Positions 9,434 through 20,326 of a stretch of DNA of 64,000 nt are shown here, piece after piece. The translations under genes and the position numbers were made by a program. The notes under the pieces are model-generated. The model was given only the letters and a program-made list of their open reading frames with translations. It had not been told where the DNA came from and did no database searches. Source of the DNA: Spartinivicinus poritis (GTDB lineage Bacteria > Pseudomonadota > Gammaproteobacteria > Pseudomonadales > Zooshikellaceae); assembly GCF_028858535.1 (NCBI RefSeq), contig NZ_JAPMOU010000003.1:186001-250000 (forward strand), in the 5' to 3' direction. The stretch's first letter is position 1. Each line of letters opens with the position of its first letter.

Positions 9434-10819
9434 TTACCGATCAAGCTTCCAGGTAGTTCCTTCACGACTGTCTTCCAGCACCACACCCATCGCCTGCAGC
9501 TCATCACGAACCCGATCTGCTTCTGCCCAGTTTTTATCAGCTCTCGCTTGATTACGTTGGGCTATTAGCTGCTCAACTTGCTCAGCATCAACCGTTTTCT
9601 CATCATCACCTTTAAAGAAAGTGTCAGGCTCTTGCTGGAGAAGACCTAACATCCCCCCTAGCTGTTTCAGCTCACCAGCCAAAACAGTAGCCTGATCAAG
9701 CTGATCCGCTTTACGCATTCGGTTAATCTCACGAGCTAAATCATACATAACTGCTAACGCTTCTGGCGTATTAAAATCATCATCCATAGCCAAGTTAAAG
9801 CGCTCAGAAAACTGACTAGCAGTCACTTCAGACGACAAATCAAGTCCACGTAGTGCCGTATAAAGTCGCTCCAGTCCACTAAATGCTTCATTAATACTGG
9901 TTTCGGTATAATTCATTGGACTACGATAATGGCTAGCCAACAAATAAAACCGCATCAACTCAGCAGGATGCTTAGCCAAAATATCGCGGATAGTGAAGAA
10001 GTTACCAAGCGACTTGGACATTTTTTCATCGTTTAGACGTAAAGGACCAGCATGCATCCAAGTATTAGCGTATTTTTCACCCGTTGCTGCTTCCGATTGA
10101 GCAATTTCATTTTCATGATGAGGAAACTTAAGGTCAGGCCCGCCACCATGAATATCAAAGGTATTACCCAAACAGCAGGTAGACATTGCTGAACACTCAA
10201 TATGCCAACCTGGCCGGCCTTTACCCCAAGGTGAATCCCAAGCGGGCTCCCCTGGTTTAGCCGACTTCCACAACACAAAATCCAGTGGGTTTCGTTTTGC
10301 TTCTCCCACTTCAACCCGAGCACCCGAGCGCAACTCGTCCAGCACCTTGCCAGAAAGCTGACCATAGTTGTCAAACTTTTCTACGACATAATAAACATCA
10401 CCATTGTCAGCCGCATATGCCATACCGTTATTGATTAAGGTTTCCACCATAGCAATGATTTGATCAATATGCTCTGTTGCCTTGGGTTCAAGACTCGGTT
10501 TCTGAATACCCAATGCAGCAAAATCCTCATCCATTGCTCCAACAAAGCGATCAACCAGCAATCGCCAGTCTTCATTATTTTCCTGGGCACGGTGAATAAT
10601 TTTGTCGTCAATATCCGTGATATTACGGATATAGTTAACGTTGTAACCTTTTGCTCGCAAGTAACGAGCAATGACATCAAAAGCAACGAATACCCGGCCA
10701 TGGCCAAGGTGACAGTAATCGTATACTGTCATCCCACACACATACATGGATACTTTCCCAGGCACTAATGGCTGAAAAGGCTCTTTTTTTCGGGTAAGAG
10801 AGTTATAAATTTGCAACAC
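9434..10819 (-). CDS. cysS: Cysteinyl-tRNA synthetase
   Basis: 461 residues, the normal length. It is a class I synthetase with the HIGH-type motif CHLGHGRVF and the KMSKS motif EKMSKSLGNF. Zinc ligands of the family are visible at CGMTVYD, WHIECSAMS and HHENE. It charges tRNA-Cys with cysteine in the cytosol. It lies 17 bp downstream of glnS on the same strand and is probably co-transcribed with it. The order glnS-cysS next to folD is conserved in Pseudomonas. Confidence 0.98.
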   Translation of the reverse strand: MLQIYNSLTRKKEPFQPLVPGKVSMYVCGMTVYDYCHLGHGRVFVAFDVIARYLRAKGYNVNYIRNITDIDDKIIHRAQENNEDWRLLVDRFVGAMDEDFAALGIQKPSLEPKATEHIDQIIAMVETLINNGMAYAADNGDVYYVVEKFDNYGQLSGKVLDELRSGARVEVGEAKRNPLDFVLWKSAKPGEPAWDSPWGKGRPGWHIECSAMSTCCLGNTFDIHGGGPDLKFPHHENEIAQSEAATGEKYANTWMHAGPLRLNDEKMSKSLGNFFTIRDILAKHPAELMRFYLLASHYRSPMNYTETSINEAFSGLERLYTALRGLDLSSEVTASQFSERFNLAMDDDFNTPEALAVMYDLAREINRMRKADQLDQATVLAGELKQLGGMLGLLQQEPDTFFKGDDEKTVDAEQVEQLIAQRNQARADKNWAEADRVRDELQAMGVVLEDSREGTTWKLDR

Positions 10820-10836
10820 GCTAATTTATCCTTCTT

Positions 10837-12540
10837 TTAGCTTTCACTGCTTTTTTCAATCTTTGCCCAGGAGTCACGCAAAGTGACCGTCCGGTTAAAG
10901 ACACGCTGTCCAGACTTAACGGCTTTGCTATCCAGACAGAAATAACCTTCACGCTCAAACTGATAGGCTTGCTGCGGTGAGGCAGTTGCCAATCCAGGCT
11001 CCAAACGGCAGTTTTCTAATACGGTTAATGATTCTGGATTAAGAAAGTCTTTAAAATCTGCTTCTTTATGACCATCTGGATTAGGGTCATTAAACAGCCT
11101 GTCGTATAGTCGTACTTCAGCAGGAATAGAGTGCTCAACAGTCACCCAGTGAATCACGCCTTTTACTTTGCGTCCTTCTGGATCTTTACCTAATGTTTCA
11201 GCATCATAACTGCAACGCAGCTCAACTATATTGTCTGACTCGTCCTTAATCACTTCATCACACTTAATCACATAGGCATTGCGCAATCGTACTTCTTTGC
11301 CTAATACTAGGCGCTTAAACTTCTTGTTCGCCTGCTCTTTGAAATCGTCCTGATCGATATAAATTTCTCTAGCAAAAGGTAATTCGCGAGTACCCCGACT
11401 GTCATCTTGCGGATGAACAGGTGCCTTCAGCATTTCTACCTGCCCTTCTGGGTAATTTTCAATCACCACTTTTAATGGTCTTAATACCGCCATTGCCCGA
11501 GGTGCATGTTGGTTCAGGTCATCCCTTAACGCATGCTCTAACATAGCAACATCAACGACCCCATCGCTTTTAGTGACACCAATCGCTTCACAAAAGTTAC
11601 GCACCGCTGTTGGGGTATAACCCCGTCTGCGCATCCCCGCAATGGTTGGCATTCTTGGATCATTCCAGCCATCAACAATTTGCTCATCTACCAGCTGCTT
11701 TAATTTACGCTTACTGGTGACGGTGTAGTTCAAGTTCAGCCGGGCAAACTCAATTTGTTGCGGATGAGTAGGCACATCCAGCTGATCTAAAAACCAGTCG
11801 TAAAGTGGCCGATGATCTTCAAACTCTAAGGTGCAAATAGAATGAGTAATACTTTCAATCGCATCAGAAAGACCATGAGCAAAATCATACATGGGATAAA
11901 TACACCACTTATCACCTGTTTGATGGTGCTCAACCTTACGGATACGATAAATAATTGGGTCTCGCAAATTCATATTTGGCGAGGCCATATCAATCTTTGC
12001 CCGAAGCACATGAGAGCCTTCGTCAAACTCCCCCTGCTTCATTTGCTCAAACAGCGCTAGGTTTTCTTCAACAGAACGCTCCCGATAGGGGCTATTTCTG
12101 CCTGGCTCAGTCAAGGTACCACGATACGTACGTGCGTCATCAGCTGATAGACTACAAACATAGGCTTTACCTGCATTAATCAGGTCAATGGCATACTGAT
12201 AAAACTGCTCAAAATAGCTAGAAGCAAACCGAGGTTCCCCCTGCCATTGGTACCCTAACCACTCAACATCCTGCTTGATTGACTCAATATATTCCTGCTC
12301 TTCTTTTTCTGGATTGGTGTCATCAAAGCGTAAATTACAGGCACCACCATTACGCTCAGCTAAGCCAAAGTTAAGACAGATAGACTTAGCATGACCAATA
12401 TGCAGGTAACCATTTGGCTCTGGTGGAAAGCGTGTCTGCACCTGGCCATCATTTTTATTAGCCGCTAGATCACGCTCAACAATTTGTTGAATAAAGTTAG
12501 TTGGTTTCACCACATTATTTTCAGTGTCGTTTGTAGCCAT
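10837..12540 (-). CDS. glnS: Glutaminyl-tRNA synthetase
   Basis: 567 residues from ATG 12540 ([19 protein letters not shown]). The frame is open to a GTG at 12558, which would add six residues. The ATG start gives the N-terminus usual for the family (PTNFIxQIVxRDLA). It has the HIGH motif [12 protein letters not shown], the KMSKS variant VTSKRKL, and the C-terminal anticodon-binding beta barrels. It charges tRNA-Gln directly, so this organism need not use the Glu-to-Gln amidotransferase route for Gln. It is divergent from ppiB. Confidence 0.97.
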   Translation of the reverse strand: MATNDTENNVVKPTNFIQQIVERDLAANKNDGQVQTRFPPEPNGYLHIGHAKSICLNFGLAERNGGACNLRFDDTNPEKEEQEYIESIKQDVEWLGYQWQGEPRFASSYFEQFYQYAIDLINAGKAYVCSLSADDARTYRGTLTEPGRNSPYRERSVEENLALFEQMKQGEFDEGSHVLRAKIDMASPNMNLRDPIIYRIRKVEHHQTGDKWCIYPMYDFAHGLSDAIESITHSICTLEFEDHRPLYDWFLDQLDVPTHPQQIEFARLNLNYTVTSKRKLKQLVDEQIVDGWNDPRMPTIAGMRRRGYTPTAVRNFCEAIGVTKSDGVVDVAMLEHALRDDLNQHAPRAMAVLRPLKVVIENYPEGQVEMLKAPVHPQDDSRGTRELPFAREIYIDQDDFKEQANKKFKRLVLGKEVRLRNAYVIKCDEVIKDESDNIVELRCSYDAETLGKDPEGRKVKGVIHWVTVEHSIPAEVRLYDRLFNDPNPDGHKEADFKDFLNPESLTVLENCRLEPGLATASPQQAYQFEREGYFCLDSKAVKSGQRVFNRTVTLRDSWAKIEKSSES

Positions 12541-12841
12541 AATAATTAAAAGCTTCACCTCACGGGGCTAACATTCGCCCGTAAATTTTGATTGATTGCT
12601 TTTCGCCACACATAGCACACTTATCGTTTGGATAAAATGTTCCGTAGCATAAGCAAAACAGTTATTATAACCGCCAATGAATCCAGATAAGAAGCAATCT
12701 TTAGGCTTTGCCTAAAAATTGCCTTATTATTAATTAAATATTGAGCAGTTGTAATTACAGTTTTTTTCAACATGAGCTGTGTAATAGATTGACTAAACAA
12801 CTCGCAGCTCTTCATCCATTTAACCTGTTTAAGGCACTACC
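12541..12841. other. Intergenic gap between glnS and ppiB
   Basis: About 300 bp between divergent genes. It is AT-rich and must contain both promoters. I see no credible ORF, RNA gene or repeat in it. Confidence 0.5.
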
Positions 12842-13339
12842 ATGATCGTTCTTCACACCAATTTTGGTGACATTAAGCTAGAACTTAACCACGAGAAAGC
12901 CCCAAAAACAGCGGCTAACTTTGAAGAATATGTAACAAGTGGTCACTACAACGGCACTATTTTCCATCGCGTGATTAAAGACTTCATGATTCAAGGCGGT
13001 GGTTTTGAGCCAAGTATGAATCAAAAAGAGACCCGCGACCCGATTGAAAATGAAGCCGACAATGGTCTTACTAATAAAAAAGGGTCTATCGCAATGGCTA
13101 GAACTAATGACCCTCACTCAGCTTCTGCTCAATTTTTCATTAACACCGTTGATAACGACTTCCTTAACTTCCGTTCAAAGTCACCAGACGGATGGGGGTA
13201 TGCAGTGTTTGGCGAAGTGGTTGACGGTATGGAGGTTGTGGAAAAAATTCGTGCCGTTGCCACTGGCTCTGCTGGATTTCACCAAGACGTCCCCAAAGAA
13301 GATGTGATTATTGAGTCAGCTGAAATCGTTGCAGAGTAA
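12842..13339 (+). CDS. ppiB: Cytoplasmic peptidyl-prolyl cis-trans isomerase (cyclophilin) PpiB
   Basis: 165 residues, close to E. coli PpiB (164), with no signal peptide. The cyclophilin motifs [13 protein letters not shown] and the active-site phenylalanine segment [10 protein letters not shown] are intact. The tryptophan segment ([20 protein letters not shown]) also matches. It catalyses proline isomerisation in the cytosol. The stop codon is 2 bp before lpxH, so the two are translationally linked, as in Pseudomonas. Confidence 0.97.
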   Translation: MIVLHTNFGDIKLELNHEKAPKTAANFEEYVTSGHYNGTIFHRVIKDFMIQGGGFEPSMNQKETRDPIENEADNGLTNKKGSIAMARTNDPHSASAQFFINTVDNDFLNFRSKSPDGWGYAVFGEVVDGMEVVEKIRAVATGSAGFHQDVPKEDVIIESAEIVAE

Positions 13340-13341
13340 CA

Positions 13342-14073
13342 ATGTCAACGCTGTTTATTTCTGACTTACACTTACAAGCAGAGCGCCCGGAAATTGTTCG
13401 GGCGTTTTTGCAATTTCTTGCCCAGCAAACTCAAGGCATTGATAACCTCTATATTTTAGGGGACTTTTTTGAAGTATGGCTGGGTGATGATGCCATCCAG
13501 CCAGCTCATCAACCTATCTTAGCTAGCCTGAAAAATCTAAGCGAACAATTGCCTGTTTACTTTATGCATGGTAATCGTGACTTTTTAATCGGCGAGCAGT
13601 TTTGCCAATTAACTGGTTGTCAGCTACTTAATGACCCAACTGTTGTTGACTTATATGGCCAGCAAGTCTTGTTGATGCACGGCGATAGCCTCTGTACAAA
13701 AGACACTGAATACATGGCCTTTCGCCAGCAGTTTCGTCATCCAGAGATGATCAAAAAGCTACTCGCCATGTCAATTCCAGAGCGCATTGCACTCGGTCAA
13801 CAGCTTCGCCAGCAAAGTCAAACAGCAGGGCAGCAAAAGTCGCTGGAGATAATGGATGTAACACCAGAAGAAGTACTTCAGGTGATGGCTGATCACCAAG
13901 TGGAAATCATGATTCATGGTCACACCCATCGTCCAAAGATTCATGATTTAACTAGGCTAAATGGAAAGCCTGGCAAACGGATAGTGCTTGGTGACTGGGA
14001 TAAAAATGGCTGGGTATTACGTTGGCAGCCGGATGGTCAGTATCAGCTGGATTCTTTTCCTATCAATCCATAG
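13342..14073 (+). CDS. lpxH: UDP-2,3-diacylglucosamine diphosphatase LpxH
   Basis: 243 residues. A calcineurin-like metallophosphoesterase with the complete metal-site series: SDLHL, GDFFEVWLGDD, GNRDFL, LMHGDS and HGHTHRP. LpxH splits UDP-2,3-diacylglucosamine to lipid X at the inner face of the cytoplasmic membrane, the fourth step of lipid A synthesis. It starts 2 bp after ppiB, with its ribosome-binding site inside the ppiB end. Confidence 0.97.
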   Translation: MSTLFISDLHLQAERPEIVRAFLQFLAQQTQGIDNLYILGDFFEVWLGDDAIQPAHQPILASLKNLSEQLPVYFMHGNRDFLIGEQFCQLTGCQLLNDPTVVDLYGQQVLLMHGDSLCTKDTEYMAFRQQFRHPEMIKKLLAMSIPERIALGQQLRQQSQTAGQQKSLEIMDVTPEEVLQVMADHQVEIMIHGHTHRPKIHDLTRLNGKPGKRIVLGDWDKNGWVLRWQPDGQYQLDSFPINP

Positions 14074-14089
14074 AAGAATCGCAAAAGGT

Positions 14090-14470
14090 ACTTCCCCCCC
14101 TTTAATAAAGGGGGGCTAGGGGGGATTTCAATGGATCAGGGTTATAAACCATCTTTGCCTTATTTGTATATAAAAATCCCCCTCAATCCCCCTTTTGCAA
14201 AGGGGGAAGTTCGATTGTGCTAAAGTTCTAAGCTACTGATTTCGGTAGCACTTATTTAGCAATTAAAGTTGCTATCGCTTGCTTTACAGTAGTAAGCAAG
14301 CCCTTCTCCCCCGCGGGGGAGAAGGGACTTGATTTGTGGTACTTTCGCGACACTTTGCAAAGGGGGAAGTCGCTTTAGCTCTTGATGAGCCAGGGATGGT
14401 ACTTCAAGAGCGGTGGAAGAATATCCTGTTATTCCATATCGGACACTAGACTTATTTTCAGCACCCTTTT
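14090..14470. repeat. Repeat-filled gap (family R2 and foldback elements)
   Basis: Three elements fill the gap between lpxH and miaE. First, 14090-14210: a C-rich arm and its inverted partner (both ending in the CCCCCTTT...AAAGGGGG type) enclose about 45 bp, a foldback element that may also end lpxH transcription. Second, 14302-14353: a perfect 26-bp palindrome of the CTTCTCCCCCG/CGGGGGAGAAG type, then text matching 62649-62700 with 5 mismatches in 52. Third, 14369-14470: matches the reverse complement of 44117-44219. A 72-codon frame here is part of the repeat, not a gene. Confidence 0.75.
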
Positions 14471-14515
14471 GCAACAGCAGACGAATAATTTACCCATCAG
14501 CCAATAAATAGCTTT

Positions 14516-15136
14516 TTATGACTCAGCGGTAACCGCTTCTAGTGGCCCACTATGAAAACGAAATTCGTCGTCTAAAGCCTGCACCAGTGCTTGCTCTTTT
14601 TCCGCAAATAAAGCCACTCGCTCATCAATCGGCTCACCCGCTGCTTCAATTGCCAGGGTTAAATAGTCTTGGAAATGTCGCGACTCTGATTTTAATAATG
14701 AGAGATAAAATTTAGTCAGCTCTTCATCAAGATACGGGGCTAGTTTTTCAAAGCGCTCACAAGAACGTGCCTCAATAAAGGCGCCCACGATAAGCGTATC
14801 AACTAGCCTGGCTGGCTCATGAGTCCTTACCAGCTTACGCAATTCTCCTGCATAACGTGAAGGGCTCAGGTGGGTGTATTCAATGCCCCGCTTCACCATA
14901 ATAGCCAGCACCTGTTCAAAATGCCGTAACTCTTCCCTGGCTAACCGGGACATCTTATTCAGCAAATCCACTTTATCCACATAGCGGAACATCAAGTTTA
15001 ATGCCGTAGCCGCTGCTTTTTTCTCGCAATGGGCATGATCAATCAGCAAAATTTCAGGATGCTGTAACGCAGCAGATACCCAACTATCTGGGGTTTCACA
15101 CAATAAAAAATCTTTTAGCTCAGGCAACTGTTTCAT
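14516..15136 (-). CDS. miaE: tRNA-(ms2io6A)-hydroxylase MiaE
   Basis: 206 residues. It is a ferritin-like non-heme diiron enzyme; metal-ligand motifs are visible as AREELRHFEQV, the EARSCERFE helix and KSESRHFQDY. MiaE hydroxylates the isopentenyl group of ms2i6A at position 37 of tRNAs reading U-starting codons, using O2. It is transcribed alone, divergent from the universal stress gene. The reaction needs oxygen, whereas the neighbour has an anaerobic-type operator. Confidence 0.93.
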   Translation of the reverse strand: MKQLPELKDFLLCETPDSWVSAALQHPEILLIDHAHCEKKAAATALNLMFRYVDKVDLLNKMSRLAREELRHFEQVLAIMVKRGIEYTHLSPSRYAGELRKLVRTHEPARLVDTLIVGAFIEARSCERFEKLAPYLDEELTKFYLSLLKSESRHFQDYLTLAIEAAGEPIDERVALFAEKEQALVQALDDEFRFHSGPLEAVTAES

Positions 15137-15222
15137 AACAAACGCGATAGTAAAAAGTCATGCATTATACGGATGCGTTTACACTTACAACACCCCTAAG
15201 CTAACTTGTTTTGCAAATGAGC

Positions 15223-15236
15223 TTGATACAAATCAA
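15223..15236. promoter_or_regulatory. FNR/ANR box upstream of the universal stress gene
   Basis: TTGATACAAATCAA matches the palindrome TTGAT-N4-ATCAA fully. Its centre is about 83 bp before the ATG. A -10 like element (TATCAT/CATAAT, 15261-15269) lies where it should for activation from about -41.5. It points to induction under low oxygen. Confidence 0.75.
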
Positions 15237-15312
15237 ACAGACGTTTAAATTAAGCTTTATTATCATAATCTGACTTGTACTTTGTGTTTTTAATATTCGC
15301 CAAGGAGCTCTT

Positions 15313-16182
15313 ATGGAAGCGCTTAAACGAATGCTAGTAGTTGTCAATCCAGAAGCAACTGGCTCTTTTGCGTTAAAGCGGGCAAAGTTAATTGCCCAGG
15401 CTACAGGTGCCACAATTCATTTATTGGCTTGCAATAAGAGACCCAATAATCAATGGGAAGACTGGCTTAATGCCCAAGTCAGCACACTACACCAGGAAGG
15501 CCTAAATGCTGTACCTCACCAGGCCTGGCATGAGTCATTTCACGAAACGGTCATTCACTTTCAGCAAGCCGAACGCTGCCAGTTAATCATTAAAGAAGCG
15601 ATTCAAGAAAATGAAGTTAAACGATTAATTAACATACCTGTAGACTGGAAGTTGCTTCGCTATACGACAGTACCGGTGCTTATTGTTAAGCAAACCAATA
15701 GTTGGCGTGATCAGCCTATTGTTGCAGCCATTGATGCTTATCCGCAGGATGATAACCACCAAATATTAAATGATGTGATTGTTAAATATGCACAAACAAT
15801 TACTGAGTTTTCTGACAGCAACTGCCATATTATCAGTGCTTATCCCCCTCCAATGCTTTCATCACCTGATCCAGTCTTCCAGAATGCGGCTTTACTAGAA
15901 GACAAATATCGTCAAGCATGCCAGAAGTATCTGGATAAGTTTTCAATGTCACCACAACAAGTCCACATTGGAGAAGGCCCTGCTACCAGCCTAATCCCAA
16001 CTCTGGTTAAAAAGTTAAATGCACCACTCATTGTATTGGGCACAGTTGCCCGCAAAGGGCTTAGTGGAGCAGTGATAGGAAACACCGCTGAATACCTGCT
16101 TGATGAGCTGGACTGTGACATTCTCACCTTAAGACCCAATCAATTTATGGATAGCTTGGAGTCTGTATTGGAAAATAAATAA
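15313..16182 (+). CDS. Tandem universal stress protein (UspE-like)
   Basis: 289 residues with two Usp domains. Domain 1 is about residues 8-135 and begins with RMLVVVNPEAT. Domain 2 is about 140-280 and ends with the nucleotide-loop type motif LGTVARKGLSGAVIGNTAEYLL. The G-x2-G-x9-G(S/T) ATP motif is in domain 2; domain 1 lacks a clear one. Such tandem proteins are cytosolic and help survival under anaerobic or stationary stress. A GGAG ribosome site is 8 nt before the ATG. The FNR-type box fits the known ANR control of Usp genes in Pseudomonas. Confidence 0.9.
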   Translation: MEALKRMLVVVNPEATGSFALKRAKLIAQATGATIHLLACNKRPNNQWEDWLNAQVSTLHQEGLNAVPHQAWHESFHETVIHFQQAERCQLIIKEAIQENEVKRLINIPVDWKLLRYTTVPVLIVKQTNSWRDQPIVAAIDAYPQDDNHQILNDVIVKYAQTITEFSDSNCHIISAYPPPMLSSPDPVFQNAALLEDKYRQACQKYLDKFSMSPQQVHIGEGPATSLIPTLVKKLNAPLIVLGTVARKGLSGAVIGNTAEYLLDELDCDILTLRPNQFMDSLESVLENK

Positions 16183-16630
16183 CTAAACTCGGAACAGAAA
16201 GTTAGCAACAACTGTCATCAAGGCGTTGGCTAATCCACTATTTTTTTAGTGAATAACGATTATGGCAACGCCAGTCTTATGATTACCTTAACTTTTTTGC
16301 GGCCGATGCGTTATACTCCTGGCGCAAAACAGGTTCGTTAAGGGGCTCTGCAAAGGGTATAGATGATTTTACACAAACCAATTTTGGTTAGGTCATCGCC
16401 AGAGGAATCAACTGCACATACAACATACACTAACTCTAGTCTTATCAGCGTAGTGTATACTCATTAGTAGTAATGGGTTGCAAGTGCCTTACAATCAACA
16501 GGCAACATTTTGAACGTTATTTAGCAACTTCATTACTTACACCTCTTAACCACATAGCCTCGATAACAACCGTGACCAATGATCTGCCAGTCAATAATAA
16601 CAGGCAGGCCTAACTGATGAGGGTATTACA
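16183..16630 (+). promoter_or_regulatory. Long leader region upstream of acnB
   Basis: There is no gene in these 448 bp. A hairpin with GGCGTTG/CAACGCC outer arms (16222-16272) and an inner CACTA/TAGTG with a T run probably ends usp transcription. A sigma-70-like promoter follows: TTAACT (16288) and TATACT (16312) with an 18-bp spacer. That would give acnB a leader of about 310 nt. The leader contains an ATACACTA/TAGTGTAT foldback near 16420-16460. AcnB autoregulation through mRNA leaders is known elsewhere but not shown here. Confidence 0.45.
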
Positions 16631-19216
16631 GTGCTCGAAGCCTATCGCAACCATGTAGAAGAACGCGCCGCACAAGGTATTGTGCCAAAACCTCTCAATG
16701 CCGAACAAGTTTCCAGTTTAATTGAGTTACTGAAAAATCCACCCGCAGGTGAAGCAGACTTCCTACTTGACTTGATTACTAACCGAGTACCTGCAGGGGT
16801 AGATGAGGCTGCTTATGTAAAGGCCGGATTTCTTTCTGCCGTTGCTAAAGGAGAAGCCAACTCTCCGTTAATTGACTCTGCCCATGCGACTAAACTGTTA
16901 GGCACCATGCTCGGTGGCTACAACATTGCCACCCTGGTTGAACTAGTAGAGCACGACCGTTTAGGAGAGCTTGCCGCAGAACAACTGTCGCATACCCTAT
17001 TAATGTTCGATGCTTTTCATGATGTGGCAGACAAATGTAAGACAGGTAATGTCAATGCCCAAAAAGTTATGCAGTCTTGGGCTGATGCAGAATGGTTTCT
17101 TAAAAAGTCCTCTGTACCCGAAAAAATTACTTTAACTGTATTTAAAGTACCTGGGGAAACCAACACCGACGATTTATCCCCTGCTCCCGATGCCTGGTCT
17201 CGTCCTGACATTCCATTACATGCATTGGCTATGCTGAAAAACCCACGGCCTGGGTTAGAAGGTAATCCACTGGAAGTAATCGAGCAACTGAAAACCAAAG
17301 GTCACCCTGTGGCTTATGTTGGCGATGTTGTTGGTACTGGCTCTTCTAGAAAGTCAGCAACTAACTCCGTGCTTTGGTATATGGGCGATGATATTCCTTA
17401 TATTCCAAACAAACGCGATGGCGGTTTTGTATTAGGTGGCAAAATTGCTCCTATTTTCTTTAATACCATGGAAGATGCGGGAGCCCTGCCTATTGAATGC
17501 GATGTCAACAGCCTGAATATGGGAGATGTCATCGATATCTATCCTTACGCAGGAAAAGTACAAAAGCATAATAGTGACGAGATAATCAGCGAATTCACTT
17601 TAAAAACAGACGTCATTTTAGACGAAGTACGCGCCGGTGGTCGTATTCCACTAATTATTGGCCGAGGCTTAACAGATAGGGCTCGCGAATTTTTAAACCT
17701 TGAGCCATCTGATGTATTTAAACGCCCAGCCGATGCTGCTGACACAGGCAAAGGTTATACCCTAGCACAAAAAATGGTGGGTCGTGCTTGCGGGGTAACA
17801 GGGGTAAGACCTGGTCAATACTGCGAACCTAAAATGACTACCGTGGGTTCACAAGATACCACTGGGCCAATGACCCGTGATGAACTGAAAGACTTGGCTT
17901 GCTTAGGTTTTTCTGCTGATTTAGTGATGCAGTCCTTCTGCCACACAGCCGCTTACCCCAAACCTGTCGATATCGATACCCAACACACCCTGCCCGATTT
18001 TATTAAAAACCGCGGCGGTGTTTCTTTGCGTCCAGGTGATGGCATTATTCATTCTTGGTTAAACCGTATGTTAATGCCCGATACCGTAGGTACTGGTGGT
18101 GATTCACATACCCGTTTTCCTATTGGTATTTCTTTCCCTGCTGGTTCTGGCTTAGTCGCTTTTGCTGCTGCCACTGGAGTGATGCCACTGGATATGCCCG
18201 AGTCAGTATTGGTTCGTTTTAAAGGTGAAATGCAGCCAGGGGTAACCTTACGCGACTTGGTTAATGCAATCCCCTACTACGCTATTAAGCAAGGTTTGCT
18301 CACCGTAGAGAAAAAAGGCAAGAAAAATATTTTCTCTGGCCGTATTTTAGAAATTGAAGGCCTGCCTGACCTGAAAGTAGAACAGGCTTTTGAGTTATCC
18401 GATGCCTCTGCTGAGCGCTCTGCAGCGGGCTGTACTATTAAGCTGGATAAAGCACCCATTATTGAGTATCTCACATCCAACATTACCCTGTTACGCTGGA
18501 TGATTGCAGAGGGTTATGGCGATGCAAGAACCCTGGAGCGTCGTGCTCAAGCGATGGAAGCCTGGCTGGCTAACCCTGAATTGATGGAAGCGGATGCAGA
18601 TGCTGATTACGCCGCTATTATTGATATTGATCTAGCAGAGGTAAAAGAGCCTATTTTAGCCTGCCCGAATGATCCAGACGATGTTAAACCATTATCAGAA
18701 GTGGCTGGCGATAAAATCGATGAAGTATTTATTGGCTCCTGTATGACCAATATTGGTCATTACCGTGCTGCCGGAAAATTACTGGACCAAATGAAAGGCC
18801 AAATGGCGACTCGATTGTGGATTGCACCACCGACTAAAATGGATGAGCACCAACTGATGGAAGAGGGCTATTACAATATTTATGGCCGGGCTGGTGCACG
18901 AACTGAAATGCCTGGTTGCTCGTTATGTATGGGTAACCAAGCGCGTGTTGCTCCTGGCGCCACGGTCGTTTCAACCTCAACGCGGAATTTTCCAAATAGA
19001 CTAGGTGATGGTGCCAATGTGTATCTGGCTTCTGCAGAATTAGCAGCGATTGCATCCGTTATGGGTAAATTACCAACCGTTGAAGAGTATATGGATTATG
19101 CAAAAAATATTGATAGCATGGCTAAAGACATCTATCGCTATATGAACTTCAATGAGATTGAGTCGTTCCAACAAGCGGCTAATCAAATTATTGCAACGGA
19201 TAAAGCGACAGCTTAA
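16631..19216 (+). CDS. acnB: Aconitate hydratase B
   Basis: 861 residues, the normal AcnB length, starting at GTG ([16 protein letters not shown], matching the family start). AcnB converts citrate to isocitrate in the cytosol with a [4Fe-4S] cluster and also handles 2-methyl-cis-aconitate. Iron-sulfur ligands are visible in the C-terminal part: [20 protein letters not shown] and [10 protein letters not shown]. The HEAT-like AcnB-specific N-terminal domain comes first, then the swivel domain ([19 protein letters not shown]). It is monocistronic, ended by a strong terminator. Confidence 0.98.
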   Translation: MLEAYRNHVEERAAQGIVPKPLNAEQVSSLIELLKNPPAGEADFLLDLITNRVPAGVDEAAYVKAGFLSAVAKGEANSPLIDSAHATKLLGTMLGGYNIATLVELVEHDRLGELAAEQLSHTLLMFDAFHDVADKCKTGNVNAQKVMQSWADAEWFLKKSSVPEKITLTVFKVPGETNTDDLSPAPDAWSRPDIPLHALAMLKNPRPGLEGNPLEVIEQLKTKGHPVAYVGDVVGTGSSRKSATNSVLWYMGDDIPYIPNKRDGGFVLGGKIAPIFFNTMEDAGALPIECDVNSLNMGDVIDIYPYAGKVQKHNSDEIISEFTLKTDVILDEVRAGGRIPLIIGRGLTDRAREFLNLEPSDVFKRPADAADTGKGYTLAQKMVGRACGVTGVRPGQYCEPKMTTVGSQDTTGPMTRDELKDLACLGFSADLVMQSFCHTAAYPKPVDIDTQHTLPDFIKNRGGVSLRPGDGIIHSWLNRMLMPDTVGTGGDSHTRFPIGISFPAGSGLVAFAAATGVMPLDMPESVLVRFKGEMQPGVTLRDLVNAIPYYAIKQGLLTVEKKGKKNIFSGRILEIEGLPDLKVEQAFELSDASAERSAAGCTIKLDKAPIIEYLTSNITLLRWMIAEGYGDARTLERRAQAMEAWLANPELMEADADADYAAIIDIDLAEVKEPILACPNDPDDVKPLSEVAGDKIDEVFIGSCMTNIGHYRAAGKLLDQMKGQMATRLWIAPPTKMDEHQLMEEGYYNIYGRAGARTEMPGCSLCMGNQARVAPGATVVSTSTRNFPNRLGDGANVYLASAELAAIASVMGKLPTVEEYMDYAKNIDSMAKDIYRYMNFNEIESFQQAANQIIATDKATA

Positions 19217-19228
19217 TCCTTCACAACC

Positions 19229-19258
19229 AAAAAAAACCGGCAACTTTGCCGGTTTTTT
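19229..19258. terminator. Bidirectional terminator between acnB and the ribA fusion
   Basis: The stem ACCGGC/GCCGGT is flanked by A and T runs on both sides, between convergent genes. Confidence 0.9.
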
Positions 19259-19279
19259 GCTATCCACAAAAAGTTACTG

Positions 19280-20326
19280 CTAAACAATTTCATCCAACAT
19301 ATGGCCTAGCTTTCTTGCTTTAATATTTAAATAGTTATTATTGTAAGGATTACGCCCTTCTCTTAATGGCACTCTTTCCACGACATTAATGCTCGCTTTA
19401 GTTAATGAGTTGACTTTTCTCGGGTTATTCGTCATCAGTTTTACTTCATTAATCCCAAAATAGTGTAAAATCCCCTTGCAGAAGTCATAACTCCGCATAT
19501 CAGCTGCAAAACCAAGCTTTTCATTAGCTTCAACAGTATCAGCACCTTCATCCTGTAAGTGATAGGCTCGAATTTTATTTAACAGGCCAATACCTCGCCC
19601 TTCTTGTCTTAAATAAAGTAATACACCGCTGCCATGTTCAACAATGTTTTTTAGTGCTTTATTTAATTGAAAACCACAATCACAGCGCAAGCTGAATAAT
19701 GCATCACCTGTTAAACATTCAGAGTGTAAACGAATTAATACTGGTTTGTTGGTATCAATTTCACCGTAACTTAACGCGACATGCTCCTTACCTGTCTTCT
19801 TTTCAACAAAACCATGCATGGTAAAAGTGCCCATATCCATCGGTAATTGAGCAGACTCTACATAACGAACCAGTTGATGAGGATGCTGACTTGCCAACTC
19901 TTCACGTACCTGCATTAATAACTCACCTAATCGGTTAAGCCCACTGCCATCACCACCATCCCCCCAGTAACTATCTTTAAAAGAATGCTCGACCAGTATG
20001 TTATTTCCTGTAGCCACTAACCAATAAGCTAATTGATTGTGTTGTGAAAACTTACAACGTAATGCTCTCAACATCACACTGTCTTTAATTTGCTCCCAAT
20101 CACTACGTACCTGACGGGAATACTCTCGGCTTAGTTGAAACGCCTCTGTTGGTGTTGCCGCATGATAAATTTGAGACGTAATATCCCTCGCCATAAATTT
20201 GCTGGCTTGGTAAAAGTGTTCACTGGTACGCCATTCCACACCATCGACAATAATAGGATTTTCAGCAAAATTAGATAAAAAGCCATACAACTGATCAGGC
20301 TCATAAAAGCGAATCATATTATTCAT
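19280..20326 (-). CDS. NADAR (YbiA-type) N-glycosidase fused to GTP cyclohydrolase II
   Basis: 348 residues from ATG 20326; AGGGAG lies about 10 nt upstream, and a longer TTG start at 20344 is less likely. Residues about 3-145 form a NADAR/DUF1768 domain ([34 protein letters not shown]). Residues about 150-348 are RibA: zinc cysteines in [13 protein letters not shown] and the catalytic loop [12 protein letters not shown]. RibA opens GTP in the first riboflavin step. COG3236/YbiA enzymes hydrolyse the unstable ribosylamino intermediates that follow, so the fusion couples production and damage control. The usual RibB partner is absent, so the protein is monofunctional on the cyclohydrolase side. 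Confidence 0.9.
   Translation of the reverse strand: MNNMIRFYEPDQLYGFLSNFAENPIIVDGVEWRTSEHFYQASKFMARDITSQIYHAATPTEAFQLSREYSRQVRSDWEQIKDSVMLRALRCKFSQHNQLAYWLVATGNNILVEHSFKDSYWGDGGDGSGLNRLGELLMQVREELASQHPHQLVRYVESAQLPMDMGTFTMHGFVEKKTGKEHVALSYGEIDTNKPVLIRLHSECLTGDALFSLRCDCGFQLNKALKNIVEHGSGVLLYLRQEGRGIGLLNKIRAYHLQDEGADTVEANEKLGFAADMRSYDFCKGILHYFGINEVKLMTNNPRKVNSLTKASINVVERVPLREGRNPYNNNYLNIKARKLGHMLDEIV

Noticed and set aside
14256-14474. 72-codon frame between lpxH and miaE
   Set aside because: It lies wholly within dispersed repeat R2 and has no ribosome site.
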